From Lentilitoribacter sp039986595 (GTDB lineage Bacteria; Pseudomonadota; Alphaproteobacteria; Rhizobiales; Rhizobiaceae), in contig JBDWQJ010000010.1 of the NCBI GenBank assembly GCA_039986595.1, positions 62,001-126,000 of the forward strand: a stretch of DNA of 64,000 nucleotides. The letters run 5' to 3'. The notes under the pieces were generated by a model, which saw nothing but the letters and a program-made list of their open reading frames with translations, was not told where the DNA came from and made no database searches. The translations under genes were made by a program, and so were the position numbers. Positions 17,215 through 25,291 of the stretch are shown piece by piece. Each line of letters opens with the position of its first letter. The first letter of the stretch is position 1.

Positions 17215-18024
17215 ATGCCAGAAATTGAACCTAAAGATCCCTCATTAAAGTCGTTAGATGGTGTGCATCTTTGGCATGCGCCGATGTCGAGCTGTTCGCA
17301 GCGCGTTCGGATAACGCTTGCAGAAAGCGATCAATCTTTTTCAAGTCATATAATAGATTTGGAAAAAGATGAGCATGCGTCGCCAGAATATCAGCGTATT
17401 CACCCTAAAGGATTGGTTCCCGCTCTCGTCTATAATGGTCGGCTTATCATTGAATCTATTGACATTATTCGCCATGTGGCTGGCAAAGATAGTCCGCTCT
17501 CGAATGTTGGTTCGCAAACTCTGTTAGAAATGGCTGATGATGCACAGCTTGATCTTAAACTGCTTACCTTTGAATTTTTGTTTAAAGGTGGTCCCGCGCC
17601 TTCATCTGAAGAGGTGGAAGTTTTTCAAAAGAACCATAAAAATGAATGGTTACAGCAATTTCGTATCGATTTTGCCAAAGGGTTTGATCCCGTGCGCATT
17701 AATGACGCCATTGCGCGCACAGATGCGGGATTTCAATATCTTGAAACAACACTATCCGACGGGCGTGCCTTCATAGAAGGTGATGAGTTTACGCTCAGTG
17801 ATATTGCATGGATGCCCAATATACATAGGTTTAAGTTAATGGACTGGCCGTTTGAAAGAACACCGCATTTGCAAAGATGGTTTGATAATATCTCAGAGAG
17901 ATCAAGCTATCAGGAAGCTTTGCTGAAATGGCAGCCAGAACCTGCTGCGCAATCATTTTCTTCATATACGAAACAGCGGCAAGGTGAGGGAACGGATATA
18001 CGTTCATTCCCGCATTTCAATTAG
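17215..18024 (+). CDS. Glutathione S-transferase-family protein
   Basis: A 269-residue protein with a thioredoxin-like N-terminal domain starting WHAPMSSCSQRVRI; the SxC motif (S26, C27) is at the position used by glutathione, and the cis-proline block is GLVPALVYNG followed by IIESIDIIRHV. The C-terminal helical domain includes DAGFQYLETTL and FTLSDIAWMPNIHR. It is longer than a typical GST (200-230), with an insertion around residues 105-150. As last gene of the catabolic operon it may remove a reactive intermediate or catalyse a glutathione-dependent isomerisation or ether cleavage. A strong terminator follows. Confidence 0.88.
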   Translation: MPEIEPKDPSLKSLDGVHLWHAPMSSCSQRVRITLAESDQSFSSHIIDLEKDEHASPEYQRIHPKGLVPALVYNGRLIIESIDIIRHVAGKDSPLSNVGSQTLLEMADDAQLDLKLLTFEFLFKGGPAPSSEEVEVFQKNHKNEWLQQFRIDFAKGFDPVRINDAIARTDAGFQYLETTLSDGRAFIEGDEFTLSDIAWMPNIHRFKLMDWPFERTPHLQRWFDNISERSSYQEALLKWQPEPAAQSFSSYTKQRQGEGTDIRSFPHFN

Positions 18025-18063
18025 GCACCAAACTGCCAGTTAAAATAAAAAGCCAAATAACAA

Positions 18064-18094
18064 AAGCCAGGTGAACGCATAATTCACCTGGCTT
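18064..18094. terminator. Bidirectional rho-independent terminator
   Basis: A perfect 12-base stem (18064-18075 with 18083-18094) with a 7-base loop lies between the convergent GST and peroxiredoxin-like genes. T-rich sequence follows on the plus strand and an A-rich stretch precedes it, so it can serve both directions. Confidence 0.85.
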
Positions 18095-18117
18095 ATTTTG
18101 TTGATTAGTAAACGGAA

Positions 18118-18654
18118 TTATACAGCGTCAGTATATTCACCGCGCGCCGGGTAGTTATTTGCAATGGCGAAATCCAAAGCACCAACAAGCTCAGAGAAAT
18201 GTGGGCGGGAGAATGGCATTGTTTGAACAGAACCGTAATAAAGTGTTTGCTCAGGTGTTACCATGAATAGACCAGGTTCTGAGAATAATGCAGGCTCTTC
18301 AATGCCGATAGATGTTTTGCCGCGAGACGTTGAAATATATAAGCCCCATTCTTTGGCTTTTGCCAGATCTAGATCGTATGCAAAGCGAAGCTTATCGGCC
18401 TTAATTTTGTCAGCCATTTCTTGTGTGCGTTCTTTGCCATCGGAACTTACGGCGATTGTTGCGACACCGCGTTCTGCAAAATCATCAACGCGTTTTTCTA
18501 GTTCAGTCAAATAATTTGCGCAAATCGGGCAGTGTAAGCCACGGTAAAAACATATAATCGTGCCGCGCTCGCTGTTCTCACTACTAAGGTCAAATTGACC
18601 ATGATTGAGCGTAGGCAATGTTAATGAAGGTGTTTTCTGACGTGGGATTAGCAT
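18118..18654 (-). CDS. AhpC/TSA-like thiol-disulfide protein (peroxiredoxin-like), paralogue 1
   Basis: A 178-residue cytoplasmic thioredoxin-fold protein. The active-site block is CFYRGLHCPICANYL: a CPIC pair at the place where peroxiredoxins carry the peroxidatic cysteine. Other blocks are WGLYIS, LFSEPGLF and NNYPARGEY. The same blocks (YRGxHCPxC, LGLYxS, FSEPG, NxxPxRG) recur in the protein at 59976-60491, so the two are paralogues. Function is probably peroxide or thiol-disulfide handling; no partner reductase is nearby. AAGGA lies seven bases before the ATG. It is divergent from the AraC-type gene, a likely regulator. Confidence 0.85.
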   Translation of the reverse strand: MLIPRQKTPSLTLPTLNHGQFDLSSENSERGTIICFYRGLHCPICANYLTELEKRVDDFAERGVATIAVSSDGKERTQEMADKIKADKLRFAYDLDLAKAKEWGLYISTSRGKTSIGIEEPALFSEPGLFMVTPEQTLYYGSVQTMPFSRPHFSELVGALDFAIANNYPARGEYTDAV

Positions 18655-18742
18655 ATTTAAAGTCCTTGTTTTTGAATCTAAAAAAGACTATAGATCGAAA
18701 TAATATAAGATATATGCGAAAAAACTGATAGGAAATACTGAA

Positions 18743-19489
18743 ATGTCGTCATTGGATCGTCTCTCTGCGCTCATGGAACGGTTTGAGTTGAAAGTGTCGC
18801 CGACAAGTTTTGATCAGGCAAATTTCGTCATCGTTCATTGCAAAGATAATGAATGGCCGAAATGGCTTTATCTCACTCCAAAGGGACATAAACTTGAACC
18901 CGTTTGTGACGAGCAAGATGTTTCCTTTGCTGCAATTGTATCTTGGGGTGGAGAAAGCAATCCGTTTTTTTCTGCACTTAACGAGTTAGTCAAACTAGAA
19001 ATTGATAGCGAAAGTGATATTCGTCCGCTTATTGAAATGTTGCTGACAGAATATAGTGCGCCGCGTTGTGGTTCGAGTTCTGTACTTAGTCGTTTGAGTG
19101 AAATTTTGGTTGTTGGGTTGTTGCGTAAGCAAATTCAACAGGGTGCAACGAGCATTAGTTTGTTAGGTGGCTTGGCGGATAAGCGTTTATCACGTGCCAT
19201 TGTTGCTGTTCATGATGCGCCAGGTAAAATGTGGAGTAATGAGGAGCTTGCGGAAATTGCAGGGCTTTCAATCAGCCGTTTCTCTGAGATCTTTAAAGAT
19301 AAAGTTGGAGAAACACCGGCAGCGTATATTCGCAAATGGCGATTAACGTTAGCACGGCAAGATTTATCTCGTGGAGATCGTGTGCAAGAGGTTGCTCATC
19401 GATATTGCTATAATTCACCTGAAGCACTTAACCATGCTTTTAAGCAAGCTTTTGGTGTTAATCCCAGCGCGATCCGTAATTCAGCTTAG
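18743..19489 (+). CDS. AraC-family transcriptional regulator
   Basis: A 248-residue protein with an N-terminal cupin-type ligand domain (residues about 1-140) and a C-terminal AraC/XylS domain with two helix-turn-helix units: WSNEELAEIAGLSISRFSEIF and VQEVAHRYCYNSPEALNHAFKQAFGVNPSA. GETPAAYIRKWRLTLA is the conserved linker. AGGA precedes the ATG. It reads divergently from the peroxiredoxin-like gene over 88 bases, so control of that gene is the simplest guess. Its end overlaps the convergent zinc-ribbon gene by four bases. Confidence 0.92.
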   Translation: MSSLDRLSALMERFELKVSPTSFDQANFVIVHCKDNEWPKWLYLTPKGHKLEPVCDEQDVSFAAIVSWGGESNPFFSALNELVKLEIDSESDIRPLIEMLLTEYSAPRCGSSSVLSRLSEILVVGLLRKQIQQGATSISLLGGLADKRLSRAIVAVHDAPGKMWSNEELAEIAGLSISRFSEIFKDKVGETPAAYIRKWRLTLARQDLSRGDRVQEVAHRYCYNSPEALNHAFKQAFGVNPSAIRNSA

Positions 19490-19761
19490 CTGCGTAATTT
19501 TTCCTTTTGTTCGCGCCATCTTTGAAGTTTAGGCATTGTGCGTGTCATCAACCATGCAAGTGGTTTGGGCACGCCGCGTTCTTGCACCTTTATCATGCAA
19601 AGCGCTTGCATATCCTGAACCGTCATTTCTGGCGAGATAAACGCACCATCTGCATAGCAATAAGAGCAATATGTCTCATTACGACTTCCATCTTTTTCGC
19701 TGCCGCCATGATTTGGATCTTCTGCCATAGGTAGTGAGCAGCTTTGGCAATAGTTTTGCAT
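19486..19761 (-). CDS. Putative zinc-ribbon protein
   Basis: A 91-residue protein. The N-terminal YCQSCSLPM and, 25 residues later, TYCSYCYADGAF give two CxxC pairs, a four-cysteine zinc site of the type found in the 'putative zinc ribbon' family (PF12674-like). The remainder is helical and basic, ending with many charged residues. Members are small cytoplasmic proteins of unknown function. It starts 11 bases after the aat stop, so it probably shares the aat transcript. Confidence 0.85.
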   Translation of the reverse strand: MQNYCQSCSLPMAEDPNHGGSEKDGSRNETYCSYCYADGAFISPEMTVQDMQALCMIKVQERGVPKPLAWLMTRTMPKLQRWREQKEKLRS

Positions 19762-19772
19762 GACAATTCCTC

Positions 19773-20408
19773 TTAGGTTTGTTCAGTTGTTGATGGATTA
19801 AATGGAATGGAATAAACCTCCATCGCTTTGCTCAACAAAATCGTATATTCATCTCGGGGAATATCTACAGCACCAAAGCGTATTAGATGATCGGTCGTGA
19901 ACTGTGTATCTAATAGTGTAAAATTGTTTTTAATCATATGTTTAACTAAAAAAGCTAAACAAACTTTTGAAGCGTCGGTTGCCCGTGAAAACATACTTTC
20001 ACCAAAAAATGCTGACCCCAGTGATACACCATATAACCCGCCGACAAGTTCTCCATCTTTCCAAGCTTCAATTGAGTGCGCATGACCTGTTAGATGTAAA
20101 TCGTGATATAATTTTAAGATGGTGTCGTTGATCCACGTGGTTGGACGGTCATCAGTTTCTTTTGCGCACTCTCTCATAACTTGCATAAAATCTGTATTGA
20201 TTTTAATATCAAAGATACCGCGGTTAATTACCTTTTTAAGGCTGCGCGGTGTGTGAAAATTATCGAGCGGAATTATGCCGCGCACCTCAGGATCTACCCA
20301 AAACAGTTCTGGATCATCCGCTGACTCTGACATCGGGAACAAACCGCAGCTATAAGCTTTGAGCAAAATTTGCGGTGTTAGCATCATCTTGTCGGTTTGT
20401 TTTGTCAT
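19773..20408 (-). CDS. aat: Leucyl/phenylalanyl-tRNA--protein transferase
   Basis: A 211-residue protein matching the Aat family over its length: LLKAYSCGLFPMSE near the N-terminus, LFWVDPEVRGIIPLD, TWINDTILKLYHDLHLTGHAHSIE, then GGLYGVSLGSAFFGESMFSRATDASK and LLDTQF. It transfers leucine or phenylalanine from tRNA to N-terminal basic residues, creating N-degrons for ClpS/ClpAP. Its position next to accB-accC is the usual one in alphaproteobacteria. An internal ATG at residue 8 or 9 could be the true start, since the Shine-Dalgarno is weak. Confidence 0.95.
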   Translation of the reverse strand: MTKQTDKMMLTPQILLKAYSCGLFPMSESADDPELFWVDPEVRGIIPLDNFHTPRSLKKVINRGIFDIKINTDFMQVMRECAKETDDRPTTWINDTILKLYHDLHLTGHAHSIEAWKDGELVGGLYGVSLGSAFFGESMFSRATDASKVCLAFLVKHMIKNNFTLLDTQFTTDHLIRFGAVDIPRDEYTILLSKAMEVYSIPFNPSTTEQT

Positions 20409-20458
20409 AGTTTAAGATTAGCCATTGGTGGTTTAAAACTCAATTGTACAAATAAAAA

Positions 20459-20478
20459 AGGCCGGAAAAATCCGGCCT
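20459..20478 (-). terminator. Rho-independent terminator of the aroQ-accB-accC operon
   Basis: A perfect 8-base stem AGGCCGGA / TCCGGCCT with a four-base loop lies 22 bases after the accC stop. On the minus strand it is followed by a run of six Ts. Confidence 0.85.
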
Positions 20479-20500
20479 CATTAAGAAAATAATTATACGA

Positions 20501-21844
20501 TTATTCTTCGTTTGCTAGGAATTTTTCTAGCCAGTGAATGTCGTAGTCACCGTTGACGATATCCTGATTTTCAAGCAGCTTGCTAAATAGCGGTATCGTT
20601 GTGTTCACACCATCAACGACAAACTCGTCAATGGCACGACGCAAGCGCATCATACATTCGTTACGAGTACGACCATGTACAATAAGCTTACCAATTAAGC
20701 TATCGTAATATGGCGGGATTTTATATCCCTGATAAACACCTGAATCGACACGTACACCTAAACCACCTGGTGGGTGATAATGTGTAATTGTGCCTGGTGA
20801 CGGAACAAAGGTTTTGGAATCTTCAGCATTGATACGGCATTCAATCGCATGCCCTGTGAAGCTGATGTCCTCTTGCTTCACTGAAATCGAAGCGCCAGAC
20901 GCAATGCGGATTTGCTCATTCACAAGATCAATACCAGTAATTGCTTCGGTAATCGGATGCTCAACTTGTAAACGTGTGTTCATTTCAATGAAATAGAACT
21001 CGCCATTTTCGTACAAGAATTCAATTGTACCAGCGCCGCGATAGTTCAGTTTACGCATAGCATCGGCACAAACTTCACCGATTTTCATGCGCTGCTCAAC
21101 GTTAAGGGCAGGGGAATTTGCTTCTTCCCATACCTTTTGGTGACGACGTTGTAGCGAACAATCACGTTCGCCTAAGTGGATCGCGCCACCTTTTCCATCA
21201 CCAAGAACCTGAATTTCAATATGGCGCGGTTTTGCCAAGTATTTTTCGATATAAACCGCTTCATTGCCAAAGGCAGCACCAGCTTCTGTTCGTGCGGTTG
21301 AAAGCGCAATAGCGAGTTCAGAATCATCATTTGCCACTTTCATGCCGCGGCCGCCACCGCCGGCTGTCGCTTTGATGATGACAGGATAGCCAATATCGTT
21401 GGCAATCTTTTTTGCATCAGATTCGGTTTTGACTTCACCTGAAGAGCCTGGGACGACTGGAATGCCGAGATCTTCCGCAGTCTTTTTCGCAGTAATCTTG
21501 TCACCCATAATATTGATGTGATCAGACGTTGGTCCGATAAATACAATATCGTGTGCTTCTAGGATTTCAGCAAATTTGGCGTTTTCGGAGAGAAATCCGT
21601 AACCTGGGTGAACAGCTTCGGCGCCAGTGATTTCACATGCAGCGACGATCTGATGAATGTTGAGATAACTATCACGAGACGCTGGGGGTCCAATACACAC
21701 GCTTTCGTCCGCAAGACGCACATGCATGGCGTTTGCATCAGCAGTTGAATGGACGGCAACAGTTTGGATGCCAAGCTCTTTACAAGCGCGCAACACGCGT
21801 AGTGCAATTTCACCACGGTTGGCTATGAGAACTTTTGAAAACAT
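20501..21844 (-). CDS. accC: Acetyl-CoA carboxylase biotin carboxylase subunit
   Basis: The start is the ATG at 21844 (MFSKVLIANRGEIALRV), the canonical AccC N-terminus; an upstream in-frame extension overlaps accB and is rejected. The 447-residue enzyme has the ATP-grasp glycine-rich loop (TAGGGGRGMK), HIEIQVLGD, RDCSLQRRHQK and the catalytic block EMNTRLQVEHPITE. It carboxylates biotin on AccB using bicarbonate and ATP, the first half-reaction of malonyl-CoA synthesis. It follows accB by 17 bases, and the operon ends at the terminator just downstream. Confidence 0.98.
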   Translation of the reverse strand: MFSKVLIANRGEIALRVLRACKELGIQTVAVHSTADANAMHVRLADESVCIGPPASRDSYLNIHQIVAACEITGAEAVHPGYGFLSENAKFAEILEAHDIVFIGPTSDHINIMGDKITAKKTAEDLGIPVVPGSSGEVKTESDAKKIANDIGYPVIIKATAGGGGRGMKVANDDSELAIALSTARTEAGAAFGNEAVYIEKYLAKPRHIEIQVLGDGKGGAIHLGERDCSLQRRHQKVWEEANSPALNVEQRMKIGEVCADAMRKLNYRGAGTIEFLYENGEFYFIEMNTRLQVEHPITEAITGIDLVNEQIRIASGASISVKQEDISFTGHAIECRINAEDSKTFVPSPGTITHYHPPGGLGVRVDSGVYQGYKIPPYYDSLIGKLIVHGRTRNECMMRLRRAIDEFVVDGVNTTIPLFSKLLENQDIVNGDYDIHWLEKFLANEE

Positions 21845-21860
21845 ATTCGAAGGTCCTCGA

Positions 21861-22331
21861 CTATTCGATGATGACAAGTGGGTCACCAAATTCGACTGGT
21901 TGGCCATCTTCGACCAAGATTTCAACAACTTTACCAGTTTTCGTGGCTGGGATTTGGTTCATTGTTTTCATCGCTTCGATGATCAATAATGTTTGGCCTT
22001 CTTTGACGGCCTGGCCAACTTTAATAAATGCGTCTGAATCAGGTGAAGGAGCTAGATATATAGTGCCAACCATTGGAGATGGTTCAGCTGCACTATTTGT
22101 TGCTGTGGCCGGAGCAGCAGCTGGCGCATCATTGTTCATAGTCATTGTTACAGGTGCAGCGGCAACTGGTGCAGGTGCTGCGATAACTTGCGCGGCTGCA
22201 GGAGCTGCACGAGAAACGCGCACGCGGAAATCATCTTGCTCAACTTCGATTTCAGTAAGGTCTGTTTCATTTAGAATATTTGCCAAATCGCGGACCAATG
22301 TTTGGTCGATATTCTTCTTTTTAGTTGTCAT
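21861..22331 (-). CDS. accB: Biotin carboxyl carrier protein of acetyl-CoA carboxylase
   Basis: A 156-residue protein. The C-terminal biotinyl domain contains EAMKTMN with the biotin-accepting lysine at K122. The N-terminal helix region (LVRDLANILNETDLTEIEVE) is joined by an alanine/proline-rich linker at residues about 43-82, normal for AccB. It lies between aroQ and accC with gaps of about 17 bases on each side. It carries carboxybiotin to the carboxyltransferase AccAD, which is not in the window. Confidence 0.97.
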   Translation of the reverse strand: MTTKKKNIDQTLVRDLANILNETDLTEIEVEQDDFRVRVSRAAPAAAQVIAAPAPVAAAPVTMTMNNDAPAAAPATATNSAAEPSPMVGTIYLAPSPDSDAFIKVGQAVKEGQTLLIIEAMKTMNQIPATKTGKVVEILVEDGQPVEFGDPLVIIE

Positions 22332-22348
22332 TAGAATTGCCTTTTAAT

Positions 22349-22789
22349 TTACGAATTACGAATGTCGGCGAATGCTTGTATCGCCAGTTTATAACTATTG
22401 GGACCAAAACCGCAAATGACACCGCGCGATACCGGAGCGATCATCGACTTATGCCGAAACTCCTCGCGAGCGTGAACATTTGAAAGATGAATTTCGATCA
22501 CCGGAGTAACGATAGAGCGAATAGCGTCATGAAGCGCAATTGATGTGTGGGTGTAGGCGCCTGCATTAAGAACAACACCAAATGCACCTTCATTGGCTTC
22601 GTGCAACCAGTCAACAAGGGTTCCCTCGTGATTTGATTGTCTGAAATCAACTTCAAACTCTAAAGATTTGCCCGTGTCACGGCACAATTGTCCGATGGAA
22701 TCTAGTGAAAGATCACCGTAAATACCTGGTTCCCGTTTGCCCAACATATTCAGGTTAGGACCGTTAAGAACAAATAACTTGTTTGACAT
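22349..22789 (-). CDS. aroQ: Type II 3-dehydroquinate dehydratase
   Basis: Start at the ATG at 22789 (MSNKLFVLNGPNLNMLG); the longer frame adds an unrelated N-terminus. The 146-residue product is the standard length. Y24 in REPGIYG is the catalytic tyrosine, H101 in EIHLSNVHAREEFR the catalytic histidine, and LNAGAYTHTS the substrate loop. It dehydrates 3-dehydroquinate to 3-dehydroshikimate in aromatic amino acid synthesis. It is the first gene of the aroQ-accB-accC operon, a common alphaproteobacterial arrangement. Confidence 0.97.
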   Translation of the reverse strand: MSNKLFVLNGPNLNMLGKREPGIYGDLSLDSIGQLCRDTGKSLEFEVDFRQSNHEGTLVDWLHEANEGAFGVVLNAGAYTHTSIALHDAIRSIVTPVIEIHLSNVHAREEFRHKSMIAPVSRGVICGFGPNSYKLAIQAFADIRNS

Positions 22790-22955
22790 TATTTTGCCCC
22801 GTAAAACTCTTGTCGTCCGTATACCCGCGTCAATGCAGGAATCAAAGCGTTTTGTCACAAAGATGTTATTTTTTGTAACGAATTAATCGCCCACCAACTC
22901 TATCAAAGCTATGTTACGTAAAAATCGTTAGAAAAACGTTGCTATATTGTCTCAT

Positions 22956-22980
22956 AACAGGGCGATTCTCTCACCCTGTT
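22956..22980. other. Hairpin between dsbA-like gene and aroQ
   Basis: A 7-base inverted repeat AACAGGG / CCCTGTT with an 11-base loop lies 28 bases after the minus-strand dsbA-like stop. The T-run is on the plus-strand side, so in the transcribed direction it is not a canonical terminator. Confidence 0.5.
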
Positions 22981-23007
22981 TTTAGGAGCATAGTTAATTT
23001 GATCCGA

Positions 23008-23766
23008 TTAAGAACAGATGGTTTCGCCACATTTTCGGATATTATCGACTTTTGATAAAATATCAGAAACGCCAACAGCGCCATAAACTGCTTCATTGCC
23101 GATGACATAAGATGGTGTGCCGTTAATGCCAAGCTCTTGAGCTAAGTTGTAAGTCACGCTGATTGGATCAAGAAGCGCATCATCTTCTAAGGCGACATTA
23201 AGCGCGTCCATATCAACGCCCATATCTTCAGCGACTTTCATGGCTTGCGCTTTACCAGCGCGGCCACCACCACCAAGTAGTGCAATATGGAAATCAGCAC
23301 CTTTCTCTGGAGCAATTTTTGCAACAGCCATGCTGACGCGCGAAGCTTCTAACGATTCTTCGCCCAAAATAGGGAATTCTTTAAGGATGAACTTAACATT
23401 TGGGTCTGCTGAGACGATTTCTTGCATATCGTTCATCGCGCGTTTGCAGAACCCGCAATTATAGTCAAAAAATTCAACAATCGTCACATCAGCTTCTGGA
23501 TTGCCGATAATTACGTCACCTTCTGCATTATAAAGGCGATCAGACATGCCTGCGATCATCTCACGCGTACGAACTTTTTCTTGCTCTGCAACGCGCACTT
23601 CTAAAGCAGCCTGCGCTTCAGCGAGTACTTCAGGGTTTTTAATGAGGTATTCGCGAATAAACTTTCCGATTTCCTCTTTTTCTAAATCATCAAGCGCATG
23701 AGTGGGTGAAATCGCTGATATTCCGATAACCAACACGGCAGTGAGTTTTAGGATGAGTGTGCGCAT
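23008..23766 (-). CDS. DsbA/Com1-family periplasmic disulfide oxidoreductase
   Basis: A 252-residue protein with a signal peptide (cleavage near THA-LD at residue 24). An N-terminal helical segment (residues about 26-80) precedes a thioredoxin fold with CGFC (C104, C107) in FFDYNCGFCKRAM and the cis-proline motif NGTPSYVIG. This is the Com1/BdbD-like subgroup rather than classical E. coli-type DsbA (CPHC). It introduces or shuffles disulfides in exported proteins. It lies between the M48 peptidase gene and aroQ, in the same order as in many rhizobia. It could serve the several cysteine-containing exported proteins of this window. Confidence 0.93.
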   Translation of the reverse strand: MRTLILKLTAVLVIGISAISPTHALDDLEKEEIGKFIREYLIKNPEVLAEAQAALEVRVAEQEKVRTREMIAGMSDRLYNAEGDVIIGNPEADVTIVEFFDYNCGFCKRAMNDMQEIVSADPNVKFILKEFPILGEESLEASRVSMAVAKIAPEKGADFHIALLGGGGRAGKAQAMKVAEDMGVDMDALNVALEDDALLDPISVTYNLAQELGINGTPSYVIGNEAVYGAVGVSDILSKVDNIRKCGETICS

Positions 23767-23805
23767 TGAAAGTTCCTTGTCATTAGTTTTTACCGCAGGA
23801 TTATG

Positions 23806-25209
23806 TTAATTGCCGACGGTTAAAATGTCTTTTGCACGTTGCCAGCTTGGCTTGCCGGGGACAAGCTTTTGTACAGCTCTTCCTGCAAATATTTTTGCAT
23901 CTCGCGTATTTCCAGCTCGGAAATGTCCTTCAGCCATAGCAAGCTCAGCGTCACCAATATCGCCTGCAAGCGCATACGCATTGGAAAGTGTGCGATAAGC
24001 ATTGAAATTATTAGGATTGGTTTGTAATCCGGCGCGTAACGCTGATACAGCTTTTTTAGCGTTTGCACGATTGCCTGTTGCGACATAGGCAAAACCTAAT
24101 CTTGCTTTGATCAAACCAGATTTACTGCGATCAAGTTTAGCGGCGGTTGCGAACGACTTAACCGCTTGATCCGCCTTGCGCAGTTTTAGCTCTACTTCAC
24201 CGCGCAATTCATAAAGATAGGCGTTCTTTGATTGTTTCTTGATCAATTGGTTTATGATCTTAAGCGCATCATTGGAACGGCCTGAATTATCAAGCGCGAT
24301 CGCTCGTCCATAAAGCGCCGGTAGTGAATTGGGTGATGATTTAAATAGCCTTTGAACACCGGCCAAACCACCAGCGAATGCAGCTATTTTAGCTCTTGCC
24401 ATATTGTGGCGAGTTTGCAGAGATTTTGGATCTTTTTGATTAAAGTATCGGCTTTTCTTAGCGCCTTCTTCTAATAAGCTAATACGCTCACGCGGCAATG
24501 GGTGGCTCAATTTATAGGGATTTGGTCGAACACCTGCCAAGGCAAGTTGCTGGGCAAAGCGATCAAAAGTTTTCAACATTCCATTGGCAGACTGCTTGGT
24601 TTTGTTGAGATATTTTAAAGCAGCTGAATCAGCGTTGATTTCTTCACCGCGTTTATAGTTTAACAAACCACGCGTTGCTAGTGATGGCGCAGCTGCGATT
24701 ATTGCTCCACCTGCTGAGCTAGCACCATTTGAATTTGATGTGGAACCTGCAACCAATGCGCCGGCACCTAAAAGCATTCCAACAATTGCTAATGTTTTTG
24801 ATGCATCAAGTTGGGCTCTTAAGCGTTCTTGGTGGTTTCCCGCTAGATGTCCTGCTTCGTGTGCAATAACGCCAATGATTTCGTTTGGTGTGGCTGATTG
24901 CAAGATAGCACCAGTGTTGATGAAAACACGTCTACCGGAAACGAATGCATTGAAATTGTTATCATTGACGAGAACAATATCAATGCCTTTACTTTGTAGA
25001 CCTGCAACGCGAAAAATCGGCGATGAATAGTCTTTGAGTAATGATTCAATTTCAGCATCTCGCACTATTGCGATCTTGCGGCCTTGGGCCATCGTAACTT
25101 GCGTTGAAAGCAGATAGCTTAAAATGGCGAATGCACCAAGAAGAGATCGATAAAATCTATTTATTTGAAGCACTTGGTTCTCCATTTTGTGCATCAACGA
25201 CAACGGCAT
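23806..25209 (-). CDS. Exported M48 metallopeptidase with TPR repeats (BepA-like)
   Basis: A 467-residue protein. A hydrophobic N-terminal segment (LLGAFAILSYLLSTQV, cleavage near MAQG) indicates export. The zinc motif is HEAGH (H117, E118, H121), with the third ligand expected in EEINAD. The C-terminal half contains TPR-like helices (ALYGRAIALDNSGRSNDALKI; AYLYELRGEVELKLRKADQAV; AYRTLSNAYALAGDIGDAELA). BepA-type proteins assist or degrade outer-membrane proteins during assembly. An internal ATG at 25185 is a possible alternative start. It is divergent from the aminotransferase gene. Confidence 0.92.
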   Translation of the reverse strand: MPLSLMHKMENQVLQINRFYRSLLGAFAILSYLLSTQVTMAQGRKIAIVRDAEIESLLKDYSSPIFRVAGLQSKGIDIVLVNDNNFNAFVSGRRVFINTGAILQSATPNEIIGVIAHEAGHLAGNHQERLRAQLDASKTLAIVGMLLGAGALVAGSTSNSNGASSAGGAIIAAAPSLATRGLLNYKRGEEINADSAALKYLNKTKQSANGMLKTFDRFAQQLALAGVRPNPYKLSHPLPRERISLLEEGAKKSRYFNQKDPKSLQTRHNMARAKIAAFAGGLAGVQRLFKSSPNSLPALYGRAIALDNSGRSNDALKIINQLIKKQSKNAYLYELRGEVELKLRKADQAVKSFATAAKLDRSKSGLIKARLGFAYVATGNRANAKKAVSALRAGLQTNPNNFNAYRTLSNAYALAGDIGDAELAMAEGHFRAGNTRDAKIFAGRAVQKLVPGKPSWQRAKDILTVGN

Positions 25210-25291
25210 TGTTATAACGCATTATGCAATACAATATAGCACTTTTTCTGTTGTAGGATATCCATAAGCGGCTGAAAAACTACACATTATT

